Part shown: positions 1 through 7,906 of the stretch, piece by piece
Layout: each line of letters begins with the position of its first letter
How positions within the stretch are numbered: position 1 is the first letter of the stretch
Assembly (NCBI RefSeq): GCF_004362745.1
Contig: NZ_SNXY01000006.1
Span: 1,302,001 to 1,366,000 of the forward strand
Reading direction: 5' to 3'
Length of the DNA: 64,000 nt
DNA from: Oharaeibacter diazotrophicus
GTDB lineage: Bacteria; Pseudomonadota; Alphaproteobacteria; Rhizobiales; Pleomorphomonadaceae
Position numbers and translations under genes: made by a program
Notes under the pieces: generated by a model
What the model was told of the DNA's origin: nothing
The model's database searches: none
Seen by the model: the letters and a program-made list of their open reading frames with translations, nothing else

Positions 1-62
1 CGGCGGTTGCCGAGGGCGGGCGGCTCCCCTATGTCGAGGGTCCGATCCAGGGAGCGCCGCCG

Positions 63-1529
63 ATGTGGACCGCCCACCGCTACCACGACCTCGCCGACCG
101 CCTCTACGCGGAGGTCGCGCCGGTGCCGGTGCGCGCGCCGACACTGGTGGCGCTCGACGAGACGCTCGCCGCCGACCTCGGCCTCGAGCCCGCGTGGCTG
201 CGCTCGCCCGAGGGCGTCGCCGCCCTCGCCGGCAACGCCGTGCTGCCCGGCACGCGGCCGGTCGCACTCGCCTATGCCGGCCACCAGTTCGGCCAGTTCG
301 TGCCGAGCCTCGGCGACGGCCGCGCGGTGCTGCTCGGCGAGGTCGTCGCGACGGACGGCCGGCGCCGCGAGATCCAGCTGAAGGGCTCGGGACGGACGCC
401 GTTCTCGCGCGGCGGCGACGGCCGTGCCGCGCTCGGCCCGATGCTGCGCGAGTTCGTGATCTCCGCCGCCATGGCCGGCCTCGGCATCCCGACCACCCGG
501 TCGCTGGCGGTGATCGCCACCGGCGAGCCGGTCCGCCGCGAGACCATGCTGCCGGGCGCGATCGTCGTCCGCGTCGCCGAAAGCCACGTCCGCGTCGGCA
601 CCTTCCAGTATTTCGCCGCCCGCGGCGACCGCGAGGCGCTCGCGCTCCTGGTCGACGACGTGGTGGCGCGCAGCTATCCCGAGCTCGCGGCCACCGCCGG
701 ACCCGAGCGCGCCGCGGCGCTGCTCGACGCCGCCTGCGCGCGGCAGGCGAAGCTGGTGGCCTCTTGGATGGGCGTCGGCTTCGTCCACGGCGTGATGAAC
801 ACCGACAACGTCGCGCTCGCAGGCGAGACGATCGACTACGGCCCCTGCGCCTTCCTCGACGCCTACGATCCCGCCACGGTGTTCAGCTCGATCGACCGGA
901 TCGGCCGCTACGCCTTCGCCAACCAGCCGCACATGGCGGGCTGGGCGATGGCGCGCCTCGCCGAGGCGCTGCTGCCGCTCCTCGCCGACGACCGCGACCG
1001 CGCCGTCGCGATCGCCCAGGCCGCGATCGACCGCATGGCCGCCGCCTCGACACGCGCCTACGACGCCGTCATGGCCGCCAAGATCGGCCTCGCCGCCGAC
1101 GATCCCGCCGCGCGCGACCTCGTCACCCGCCTGCTCGCCGCGATGGCGGCGACGGCAGCCGACCATACCGCCACCTTCACGGCCCTGACGGACGCAACCG
1201 CCGATCCCGCGGCGGTACCGGCGCTCGCCGCACGCCTCTCGTCATCCGAACTGGCCGCTTGGCTCGAAGACCACCGCGCCGCGGTCGCCGCCGGGACGGG
1301 CGCCGCCGCGGCGGCGGTCGCGCGGATGCGGGCGGCGAACCCGCGCTTCGTGCCGCGCAACCACCGCGTCGAGGCGGCGCTGGCGGCCGCGGCCGAGGGC
1401 GACCTCGGCCCGCTCGGCGATCTCCTCGCCGTCGTCCGGCGGCCCTTCGACGAGCACCCGGCCCTCTCCGCGCTCGCCGAACCGCCGCCGCCGGGCGGCG
1501 GGATCTACCGCACCTTCTGCGGCACCTGA
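63..1529 (+). CDS. selO: Protein adenylyltransferase SelO (YdiU/UPF0061)
   Basis: This 488-aa protein is a pseudokinase-fold enzyme that, in characterised SelO proteins, transfers AMP from ATP to Ser, Thr or Tyr of target proteins and takes part in redox stress responses. Family hallmarks are visible in order: the AYAGHQFGQF block near residue 72, GDGRAVLLGE, LKGSGRTPFSRGGDGRAAL near 108-126, and the metal-site segments HGVMNTDN (about 240) and IDYGP (about 257). Length is typical of bacterial SelO. The ATG at 63 follows AGGGAG at a good distance. The frame stays open to the window edge, so a slightly longer N-terminus cannot be excluded. It ends with a single Cys three residues from the C-terminus (FCGT). 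Confidence 0.93.
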   Translation: MWTAHRYHDLADRLYAEVAPVPVRAPTLVALDETLAADLGLEPAWLRSPEGVAALAGNAVLPGTRPVALAYAGHQFGQFVPSLGDGRAVLLGEVVATDGRRREIQLKGSGRTPFSRGGDGRAALGPMLREFVISAAMAGLGIPTTRSLAVIATGEPVRRETMLPGAIVVRVAESHVRVGTFQYFAARGDREALALLVDDVVARSYPELAATAGPERAAALLDAACARQAKLVASWMGVGFVHGVMNTDNVALAGETIDYGPCAFLDAYDPATVFSSIDRIGRYAFANQPHMAGWAMARLAEALLPLLADDRDRAVAIAQAAIDRMAAASTRAYDAVMAAKIGLAADDPAARDLVTRLLAAMAATAADHTATFTALTDATADPAAVPALAARLSSSELAAWLEDHRAAVAAGTGAAAAAVARMRAANPRFVPRNHRVEAALAAAAEGDLGPLGDLLAVVRRPFDEHPALSALAEPPPPGGGIYRTFCGT

Positions 1530-1550
1530 CGAGCCGATCCGGGCCGCGTG

Positions 1551-2111
1551 TCACGCCGACGGGGTGCGGGCGTCGTAGACCGGCTGCAGCGCCGCGACGC
1601 GCCGCCAGAAGCCGTCCGGTGCGCGGCCGGCGAGCCGGTCGGCGAGGATGTCGAGGTGGACGTGCCAGCCCGTCGAGACCAGCACGGTCATGCCGCGGTC
1701 GCGGGTCCGCGAATGGGTGATGGTCAGACGAACGCCGCCGTCGGCGTCGGCAAGATCGAAGCGGACCTCGGACGCGTCGGGTCCGGTGCCCCAGGTGAAG
1801 GCGAGCAGCGCCGGCGGGTCGCAGGCCAGCACCGTGCCCCGCAGCCGGGATTCCTCGCCGTGGGCGGCGAGATGGGCCGGCGGCGGGTCGTCGCCCTCGG
1901 TCAGCTCGTTGTTGCGGAACACCAGTTCGATCGCCCCGCCGGTGGCGAGGTCGAAGGCGCCGGCGGCCAGCCACTGCCGGCGCAGGTCCGCCTCGGTGAG
2001 ATAGCGCCAGACCCGCTCGCGCGGCCCCGGCAGCATGCGCTCGATCCGCACCTCGTCGCGCGCGGTGAGCCGGCCGAAGCCGCCGTCGTCCATCTGGTCA
2101 AGTCGAGCCAT
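1551..2111 (-). CDS. SRPBCC (AHSA1-type) domain protein
   Basis: This 186-aa protein has the START/SRPBCC fold signature of the AHSA1 family: an early RIERMLPGPRERVWRYLTEADLRRQWL segment (about 22-48), then GTVLACDPPALLAFTWG and a C-terminal GWHVHLDILADRL helix. Members bind small hydrophobic ligands, but the ligand here is unknown. Its start overlaps the end of the upstream ArsR gene by 14 bp, so the two are translationally coupled. ArsR-SRPBCC pairs are common in alphaproteobacteria. Its stop lies about 20 bp from the convergent selO stop. Confidence 0.85.
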   Translation of the reverse strand: MARLDQMDDGGFGRLTARDEVRIERMLPGPRERVWRYLTEADLRRQWLAAGAFDLATGGAIELVFRNNELTEGDDPPPAHLAAHGEESRLRGTVLACDPPALLAFTWGTGPDASEVRFDLADADGGVRLTITHSRTRDRGMTVLVSTGWHVHLDILADRLAGRAPDGFWRRVAALQPVYDARTPSA

Positions 2112-2457
2112 CGTGTCCTCCTCGCTCTGCGTCCTCGGCGGCGAGAAGCGCCGCGAGGGTGTCCAACCGTTCGGTCCAGAACCGCTCGAAATGCCGGATC
2201 CACTCGCGGCCGGCGTGCATCGGCGCCGCGTCGAGCCGGCAGACGTGGACCCGCCCGCGCACCTCGCGCCGGATCAGGCCGGCTTCCTCCAGCACGCGCA
2301 CGTGCTTGGACGCCGCGGCGAGCGACATCGGATGCGGCGCCGCGAGGTCGCCGACCGACGCTTCCCCCTGACCGAGCCGCAGCAGCATGGCGCGCCGGGT
2401 GGGATCGGCGAGCGCGTGGAAGACGGCGTCGAGCCGTTCGGGATGTTCTTCAACCAT
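2098..2457 (-). CDS. ArsR-family transcriptional regulator
   Basis: A winged-helix regulator of 119 aa with ALADPTRRAMLLRLGQGEASVGDLA, a recognition helix around SLAAASKHVRVLEEAGLI, and a wing (RREVRGRVHVCRL). The ATG at 2457 (MVEEHPERLDAVF) is preferred because the family normally starts just before this helix. A start at 2517 would place the protein across two operator-like palindromes. There is no paired-Cys metal site, so this is the ArsR subgroup that accompanies SRPBCC proteins. It probably represses itself and the coupled SRPBCC gene through the two dyads at 2450 and 2490. Confidence 0.88.
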   Translation of the reverse strand: MVEEHPERLDAVFHALADPTRRAMLLRLGQGEASVGDLAAPHPMSLAAASKHVRVLEEAGLIRREVRGRVHVCRLDAAPMHAGREWIRHFERFWTERLDTLAALLAAEDAERGGHDGST

Positions 2458-2505
2458 GTGGTTGAGAATAGCGGGGGCGATCAGGACAGTCAACCGGTTG
2501 GTTGA
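2450..2505. promoter_or_regulatory. Tandem operator TCAACC-N4-GGTTGA (two copies)
   Basis: Two identical 16-bp inverted repeats lie at 2450-2465 and 2490-2505. Both have arms TCAACC and GGTTGA with a 4-bp centre (ATGT and GGTT), and their starts are exactly 40 bp apart. The first covers the ArsR start codon. Position and symmetry fit autorepression by the ArsR dimer (inference). Confidence 0.75.
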
Positions 2506-2560
2506 ATTTCCGGGCACGGAAGAGCGACACCGGGGCGGACGTCGCCGCCGGTCGGGTCGA

Positions 2561-2887
2561 TCAGTCGCGGGGGGCTTCGGTGCGGTCGGCCGGGCCGTAG
2601 TCGCGGATCACGGTGGCGATGCGCAGGCGGTAGTCGCGGAACATGCCGCCGCGGCCGACGGCCTGGGCGCGGCGGTGGTCGAGATGGTTGCGCCAGACCT
2701 TGATCGCCGCCTCGTCGCGCCAGAATTGCAGCGACAACAGCTTGCCCTCGTCGTAGAGGCTCTCGAAACGCTCGACCGAGATGAAGCCGTCGATCTGTGC
2801 GACCTCCGCCTTCAGGTCCGCGGCCAAGGCGAGATAGGCTCCGCGCTGGCCCTCGGCGGGCCAGACTTCGAAGATCACGGCGAGCAT
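2561..2887 (-). CDS. Antibiotic biosynthesis monooxygenase (ABM) family protein
   Basis: This 108-aa dimeric ferredoxin-like alpha+beta barrel protein has the usual ABM pattern: a first strand AVIFEVWP, a central DGFISVERFES, then LLSLQFWRDEAAIKVWRNHLDHRRAQ. Family members are small heme- or substrate-binding monooxygenases or quorum-signal-type enzymes, and the specific role is unknown. A GGGGGA ribosome-binding site precedes the ATG at 2887. It stands alone on this strand, 44 bp downstream of the ArsR operator region. Confidence 0.82.
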   Translation of the reverse strand: MLAVIFEVWPAEGQRGAYLALAADLKAEVAQIDGFISVERFESLYDEGKLLSLQFWRDEAAIKVWRNHLDHRRAQAVGRGGMFRDYRLRIATVIRDYGPADRTEAPRD

Positions 2888-2972
2888 CGAATCCCCCGTC
2901 CGGGTTCGAGAAACCCCATCCTCGCCGAAGTGGCGGACAGCGTCACGACCCGACCGTGCGGTATGCCTTACG

Positions 2973-3371
2973 TTACGTCAACGCATCGAGGGTCGTGCGC
3001 ATCATGTCGTTCGCCACCGCGACGACCTTCGCCGACGCGGCGTAGCCCTGCCGCGCCCGGAGCACGTCCGTGAGTTCGACGACGACGTCCACCGCCGGGG
3101 CGGCGACGGTGCCGTCCGGGCCGGCGTCGGGAGCATCCGGATCGAAGCGGCTCTCGTAGGCCGGCGCGCGCGGCACCAGGTCGGCCCGGACGCCGCCGTC
3201 GGCCGTGGCGGTGGTGCGCACCGCGACCGGCGCGTAGGCGTTCGAGCGGCCGGCGGCGTCGGGCGGTGCGCCCGTGCTGCCGGCATTGGCGAGGTTGGAC
3301 GCCGCCGCGTCGAGCCGGAGGCTCGCGGCCCGCATCCCGCCGAGGGCCGTCCCGATCGCACCGACGCCCAT
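2973..3371 (-). CDS. Orphan flagellar basal-body rod (FlgC-like) protein
   Basis: This 132-aa protein has the N-terminal rod signature (MRAASLRLDAAASNLANAGS, about 13-32) and the C-terminal FlgC/FlgG signature (DVVVELTDVLRARQGYAASAKVVAVANDMMRTTLDAL, about 95-131). Both coiled-coil ends that build the axial rod are therefore present, with a short variable centre. FlgC proteins are close to this length. No other flagellar gene is in the window, so this is either an isolated paralog or a remnant of a moved flagellar locus. A strong GGGAGGGAGG site precedes the ATG. Confidence 0.8.
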   Translation of the reverse strand: MGVGAIGTALGGMRAASLRLDAAASNLANAGSTGAPPDAAGRSNAYAPVAVRTTATADGGVRADLVPRAPAYESRFDPDAPDAGPDGTVAAPAVDVVVELTDVLRARQGYAASAKVVAVANDMMRTTLDALT

Positions 3372-3574
3372 CGTCCTCCCTCCCCGTCGTTCCCCGTGTC
3401 GGCGACCATGGTCGCGCCGAGGCGTTCACGGCGGCTTGCGCGGGTCGGTGCAATTCGACCGACCGAGCGACGGCAACGGCGCGCATCGTGATTTGACGGC
3501 GGGGGCGGCCTGCCCGAAGCTCCAGAATGGTCGTGACCGCGCGGTCCGCGCGGCCCCGGAGAGGAGCCCGCGCC

Positions 3575-4006
3575 ATGATCGCCTCCCGCATCGCCGCCGC
3601 CTTGCTCGTCCTGCTCGTCGCCGTGCTGCCGGCCGGCGCCGCGGAGTTCACCGACGCCGTCGCCCGCAAGATGGTGAAGGACGCCACCGCCTTGGTGAAG
3701 AAGGGCAAGTACCTGCGCGGCCCGGCGATCACGTCCGCCCTGATCGGCCGGCAGTTCTACGCGCGGCAGCCGGGTTCGGCGGCCATCCCGACGTTCCAGT
3801 TCTATTCGACGGGCTACACCGTCTCGCTCGGCTTCAACTCCGCGCTCTACGACTGGAAGGTCTCGGGCAACATGTTCTGCTCGAAGCTCCGCACCGCCTC
3901 GGCATACGTCTGCAAGCACCGTGTGGTGAAGCTGACGGACGGCACCGTGCTGGTCGGCACCGCCGGCGCCAAGAGCATCGCGATGCGGCCGCGCATCAAG
4001 GCCTGA
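3575..4006 (+). CDS. Secreted hypothetical protein
   Basis: The predicted product is 143 aa from the ATG at 3575, which follows GGAGAGGAG. An upstream ATG at 3527 is less likely because it would place charged residues before the signal peptide. Residues 1-22 form a signal peptide (RIAAALLVLLVAVLPAGAAEF). The mature part is basic, contains two Cys (MFCSKL, YVCKHR) that could form a disulfide, and has an FYSTGYTVSLGFNS segment suggesting beta structure. No family is recognised. Confidence 0.7.
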   Translation: MIASRIAAALLVLLVAVLPAGAAEFTDAVARKMVKDATALVKKGKYLRGPAITSALIGRQFYARQPGSAAIPTFQFYSTGYTVSLGFNSALYDWKVSGNMFCSKLRTASAYVCKHRVVKLTDGTVLVGTAGAKSIAMRPRIKA

Positions 4007-4023
4007 ACGCCCCGCTCGGTCTC

Positions 4024-4187
4024 AGAGCCTGTTTCAAAAGTCGGCGGCCGAGGGCCGCCAGGGGATTTTTCGTCGTCGGCAGGAGCCGAACGCAGCCGAT
4101 GCCGGAAGCATCGGCGAGGATCGGCGACGAACCGACGGCGGAAAAGCACCGGCAGACCGACCCGACCGACTTTTTGAAACAGGCTCT
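4024..4187. mobile_element. MITE-like element with about 21-bp terminal inverted repeats
   Basis: The left end AGAGCCTGTTTCAAAAGTCGG (4024-4044) is repeated inverted at 4166-4187 with one extra A. The 164-bp element has no coding capacity. Its right tip overlaps the TAA stop of the downstream regulator gene (4187-4189). No clear target duplication is visible. It could also act as a transcript end between the two flanking genes. Confidence 0.65.
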
Positions 4188-4537
4188 TACTTGCAGTAGA
4201 TGTCGTAGAGCAGGCCGATCAGCCGGCGCGCCTCGTCGGAGGCGAGGCGGTAGTAGATCGTCTGGCCGTCGCGCCGGGTGGCGACGATGCCGAGGTCGCG
4301 CAGGCGGGCGAGATGCTGCGACAGTGCCGACTGGCTGAGCCCGACCGCCTCGGCGAGCGCACCGACCGACATTTCGCGGTCGACCAGCCGACAGAGCGCC
4401 ATCAGCCGCTTGGTGTGGCCGAGCGCGGTGAGGAGGCGCGCGGCCTGATCCGCCTTGCCCTCGAGGACGGCGAGGGAATCGTCGCCTTCGCAGAGGCCCT
4501 GGCCACCCGCGACCGCGTCCACCTGATCGAGAACCAT
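4187..4537 (-). CDS. ArsR-family regulator with SqrR/BigR-type cysteine pair
   Basis: This 116-aa winged-helix repressor has a recognition helix LSQSALSQHLARLRDLGIV and wing ATRRDGQTIYYRL. It carries two Cys, at 49 (MALCRL) and 115 (DIYCK at the C-terminus), 66 residues apart. This is the spacing I recall for BigR and SqrR, whose Cys pair forms a tetrasulfide bridge on exposure to persulfide. The ATG at 4537 has GGGAG five bases upstream and is preferred over 4549 or 4612. The gene lies 108 bp behind the DHA2 exporter on the same strand. A sulfide or reactive-sulfur sensor is inferred, and no sulfur-oxidation gene is adjacent. Confidence 0.82.
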   Translation of the reverse strand: MVLDQVDAVAGGQGLCEGDDSLAVLEGKADQAARLLTALGHTKRLMALCRLVDREMSVGALAEAVGLSQSALSQHLARLRDLGIVATRRDGQTIYYRLASDEARRLIGLLYDIYCK

Positions 4538-4582
4538 CGCATCTCCCATGTCCGCCCGCGTCAAACTTGGGGCGGGGACTCC

Positions 4583-4598
4583 GAATATCGTCGTATTC
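4583..4598. promoter_or_regulatory. AT-rich dyad upstream of the SqrR/BigR-like gene
   Basis: GAATA-N6-TATTC forms an inverted repeat 46 bp upstream of the chosen start, and a second palindrome GCGCATGCGC follows at 4601-4610. Both sit in an otherwise GC-rich gap, which makes them operator candidates for the downstream ArsR protein. Confidence 0.45.
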
Positions 4599-4645
4599 AA
4601 GCGCATGCGCAAGAACGGTCGATCGCCGACGCGGCCGGTCGGGCG

Positions 4646-6217
4646 TCAGTGCCCGCCGCCGCCACCGCCGGCACCCTGGGGCCGGCGCACGAAGGGCAGC
4701 ACCAGCGCGAGCGCCAGGAACAGCCCGGTCAGGAGCAGGAAGACATCGGCGAAGGCCATGACGTTGGCCTGCCGGGCGACCATTCCGGCCATGCGCTGCA
4801 ACGCGCCGCGTTCGGCCTCGCTGCCGAGGGCGGAGAGACCGCGCGTCATGGTGTCGAGCGTCTCGACCGCGACGCCGCGGCTCCAGGTCACGCCCTCGGC
4901 GAGGCGCTCGGTGTGGAGGTCGCGCCGGTCGGTCAGCACCGTGTTGATGACGGCGAGGCCGACGGCGCCGCCGAGGTTGCGGGTGAGGTTGAACAGGCCC
5001 GAGGCGTTCTTCAGCTGCGACGGCGGCAGCGTGCCGAGGGCGATGTTGTTGATCGGCACCATGCAGATCATCAGCGACACGCCGCGCAGCACCTGCGGCA
5101 GGAACAGTTCCCAGAAGTCCCAGTCGGCGGTGAGATGCGAGACCAGCCAGGTGCCCGCGCCGAAGCCGACGAAACCGGCGCCCATCATCACGCGGGGATC
5201 GAGCACCTTCATCAGCCGCCCGGCCACCGGCGCCATCACGAACATGCAGACGCCGGTGACGAACATGGTCTCGCCGATCTGCAGGGCCGAATAGCCGCGG
5301 ATACGGGCGAGGTAGGCCGGGTAGAGGTAGGTCAGGCCGTAGAGGCCGATGCCCATGCCGAAGGAGAACAGCGAGCCGAAGGAGAAGTTGGCGTTGCGGA
5401 ACGACCTGAGGTCGACGATCGGCTCGTCGCGGGTGAAGGCGCGGAAGAAGAACACCAGCGCCCCGGCGGCGCAGGCGACGGCGAGCACGGCGACCGCCTC
5501 GTCCTGGAACCAGTCGTTGGCCGGCCCTTCCTCGAGCACGTATTCGAGCGAGCCGAGGAAGACGGCCATGGCGGCGAAACCGATCCAGTCGAACTTGCCG
5601 AGCAGCGACATGTCGGGCTCGTCGAAGTCGATCAGGGTGGCGGTCGAAATCGTGACCAGGATGCCCGGCACGATGTTGATCAGGAACAGCCAGTGCCAGG
5701 AGAACAGGTCGGTGAGATAGCCGCCGACCGTCGGGCCGATGGTCGGCGCCAGCGTGGCGACGAGGCCGATCATCGGCGAGATCATCGACTGCCGCTCGCG
5801 CGGAAAGATCGCGTAGGCCGAGGCGAACACCGTCGGGATCATGCCGCCGCCGATGAAGCCCTGCAGGGCGCGCCACACGATCATCTCGTTGATCGTCGTG
5901 GACGTGGCGCACAGGAAGCTCATCGCCGTGAAGCCGCCGGCGGAGATCGCGAACATCCACCGGGTCGACAGCATCCGCGACAGGTAGCCGGACAGCGGGA
6001 TCATCACGACCTCCGCGATCAGGTAGGCGGTCTGGACCCAGCTGATCTCGTCGGACGAGGCGCCGAGGCCGGCCTGGATCTCCGACAGCGAGGCCGAGAC
6101 GATCTGGATGTCCAGGATCGCCATGAACATGCCGAACACCATGCAGAGGAAGGTGAACAGCTTGCGCTTGTCGAGGGGGGCGGGCGCGGCCCGGGGGGCG
6201 GCGGCGACGGCGGACAT
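4646..6217 (-). CDS. DHA2-family MFS drug exporter (EmrB-like)
   Basis: A 523-aa inner-membrane proton antiporter with 14 predicted membrane segments, as in EmrB/QacA. Visible DHA2 features are FMAILDIQIVSASLSEIQAGLG in TM1, WRALQGFIGGGMIPTVFASAYAIFP in TM4, and the antiporter motif C region LVATLAPTIGPTVGGYLTD. GGAGG precedes the ATG at 6217. It lies 129 bp downstream of the HlyD-type gene, and together they would form an EmrA-EmrB-like tripartite pump needing an outer-membrane channel, which is not in this window. Substrate unknown. Expression is probably controlled by the divergent TetR. Confidence 0.92.
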   Translation of the reverse strand: MSAVAAAPRAAPAPLDKRKLFTFLCMVFGMFMAILDIQIVSASLSEIQAGLGASSDEISWVQTAYLIAEVVMIPLSGYLSRMLSTRWMFAISAGGFTAMSFLCATSTTINEMIVWRALQGFIGGGMIPTVFASAYAIFPRERQSMISPMIGLVATLAPTIGPTVGGYLTDLFSWHWLFLINIVPGILVTISTATLIDFDEPDMSLLGKFDWIGFAAMAVFLGSLEYVLEEGPANDWFQDEAVAVLAVACAAGALVFFFRAFTRDEPIVDLRSFRNANFSFGSLFSFGMGIGLYGLTYLYPAYLARIRGYSALQIGETMFVTGVCMFVMAPVAGRLMKVLDPRVMMGAGFVGFGAGTWLVSHLTADWDFWELFLPQVLRGVSLMICMVPINNIALGTLPPSQLKNASGLFNLTRNLGGAVGLAVINTVLTDRRDLHTERLAEGVTWSRGVAVETLDTMTRGLSALGSEAERGALQRMAGMVARQANVMAFADVFLLLTGLFLALALVLPFVRRPQGAGGGGGGH

Positions 6218-6346
6218 GGAGCGGACCTCCCCGGTCCGGCCGCGGGCGGCGGCGCCGGGCCGATCTTCGGCGGTGGGGGGAGCGCGGCCGGCGGGGCGCG
6301 CCGTCGGGAGGGACGGTGCGGCTCCGGTCGCGCGCGGTCTTCGGGA

Positions 6347-7588
6347 TCAGCGCGCGGCGGTGCGCGCAGGCGCGTCGCCGGTGCGGGTGTCGACGCCGGC
6401 GATCACCGACATGCCCGGGCGGAGCAGGCCCTCGGCGGCGACGTCGGCGGGCACGGCGATGCGGACCGGCACGCGCTGGATCACCTTGGTGAAGTTGCCG
6501 GTGGCGTTTTCGGGCGGCAGCAGACTGAACACCGAGCCGGTCGCCGGCGAGAAGCTCTCGACGGTGCCCTCGATGGTGCGGCCCGGCAGCGCGTCGACGG
6601 TGAGTTCGACCGTCTGGCCCGGCTTCAGGCCGGCCAGCTGGGTCTCCTTGAAGTTGGCGTCGACGTGGACCGAGGCGAGCGGCACCAGCGCCGCCAACCG
6701 CTGGCCCGGCTGGACGTAGGAGCCCTCCTCGACCGCGCGGTTGCCGACGACGCCGTCGACCGGCGCACGGATCACGGTGAAGGAGAGGTCGCGTTCGGCC
6801 TTGTCGAGCGCGGTGGCGAGCTCGGCCCGCACGTGCGACGCCTCGACCTGCTGTGCCTTCAGCACCTCGACGTTCGCCTCGGCGGCCGCGAGCGCCGCTT
6901 CGGCGGCGGTGACGCCGGCGACGGCGCGGTCGCGGGCGGCGCGGGCGCTGTCCATCTGGGCGGTGGAGGCGACCTTGGTCTCGACCAGCTTGTCGGTGCG
7001 GGCGTAGTCCGCTTCGGCGACCTCGAGGTCGGCCTTGGCCGAGGTGATCTGCGCGTCGGCCTGACGGACGGAGGCGTCGGCGGCCTCGACCTGCCGGCCG
7101 ATCCGGTCGATCGTCGCATCCTGGGTCGCGATCTTGTCGCGGGCGGCGGCGACCGCGAGTTCGTAGTCACCGGCGTCGAGGTGCAGGATAGGATCGCCCG
7201 CCTTCACGTGGGTATTCGGCGCGACGTCGACCTTGTCGACGTAGCCGCTCACCTTGGCGGCGAGCGTGGTGATGTCGGTGGCGACATAGGCGTCGTCGGT
7301 CTCGACCATGAAGCGCCCGTGGGTCCACCACTCGCGCCCGGCATAGGCGCCGTAGGCGGTCGCACCGGCGAGGATCAGCAGCAGCACCAGACGGCCCTTG
7401 CCCTTCTTCTTCTTCGGCGCGGCCGCCGGCTGTGCCGCGACCGCGGCGGGAGCCTGGACCGCGGGCGCGGCCGGAGCCGCCGGCACCTCGGGGGTGGGCT
7501 TCGGCCCGGCGTCGGCGCGGATGGCGGGCGCCGGCTCGCCGGCCGAGGCCGCGCCCTGCTCGTCGCTCTCGTAGGTCTTTCTCGCCAC
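6347..7588 (-). CDS. HlyD/EmrA-family membrane fusion protein
   Basis: This 413-aa periplasmic adaptor has a Pro/Ala-rich cytosolic N-terminus, one membrane anchor (GRLVLLLILAGATAYGAYAG, about 70-90), a biotinyl-lipoyl-like strand region (DDAYVATDITTLAAKVSGYV), a long coiled-coil hairpin (about 150-260) and a beta-barrel (VIRAPVDGVVGNRAVEEGSYVQPGQ). The GTG at 7588 is chosen because GAGGAGAGAG precedes it; the frame stays open further upstream through the promoter and TetR operator, which should not be coding. It is the first gene of the efflux operon. Confidence 0.9.
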   Translation of the reverse strand: MARKTYESDEQGAASAGEPAPAIRADAGPKPTPEVPAAPAAPAVQAPAAVAAQPAAAPKKKKGKGRLVLLLILAGATAYGAYAGREWWTHGRFMVETDDAYVATDITTLAAKVSGYVDKVDVAPNTHVKAGDPILHLDAGDYELAVAAARDKIATQDATIDRIGRQVEAADASVRQADAQITSAKADLEVAEADYARTDKLVETKVASTAQMDSARAARDRAVAGVTAAEAALAAAEANVEVLKAQQVEASHVRAELATALDKAERDLSFTVIRAPVDGVVGNRAVEEGSYVQPGQRLAALVPLASVHVDANFKETQLAGLKPGQTVELTVDALPGRTIEGTVESFSPATGSVFSLLPPENATGNFTKVIQRVPVRIAVPADVAAEGLLRPGMSVIAGVDTRTGDAPARTAAR

Positions 7589-7719
7589 GGCTCTCTCCTC
7601 GAAACCGTCGTCGTCTCCAGACGGGTCGCGCGACGCCGTCCGTCCGGCATCCCCGCGCCCTCCGCCGGAATGGGCCCGGCCCGGGAAGACGGTTGCAATG
7701 ATCGTGCGACCACATATGT

Positions 7720-7742
7720 ATTGACCGAACGGTTCGGTCAAT
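7720..7742. promoter_or_regulatory. Perfect 23-bp palindrome, TetR operator
   Basis: The arm ATTGACCGAAC and its exact reverse complement flank a central G. It lies between the divergent hlyD-type gene (132 bp away) and tetR (165 bp away). TTGACCG also resembles a -35 box, so repressor binding would block a promoter directed at the efflux operon. Confidence 0.85.
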
Positions 7743-7906
7743 CACCTCCCACCGCATCCAACGCACTCGTGATCGCAGCGCGAGGCGCGGCATGCGGCGA
7801 ACATGACGTCGGCGTGACGCCCCCCTTGCGGAGGCGGCAGCGACGCGGCAGGTCTTGGACGACCGCACGTGCCCGCTCGCGACCGACGGGATCCTGGACG
7901 ACGACG

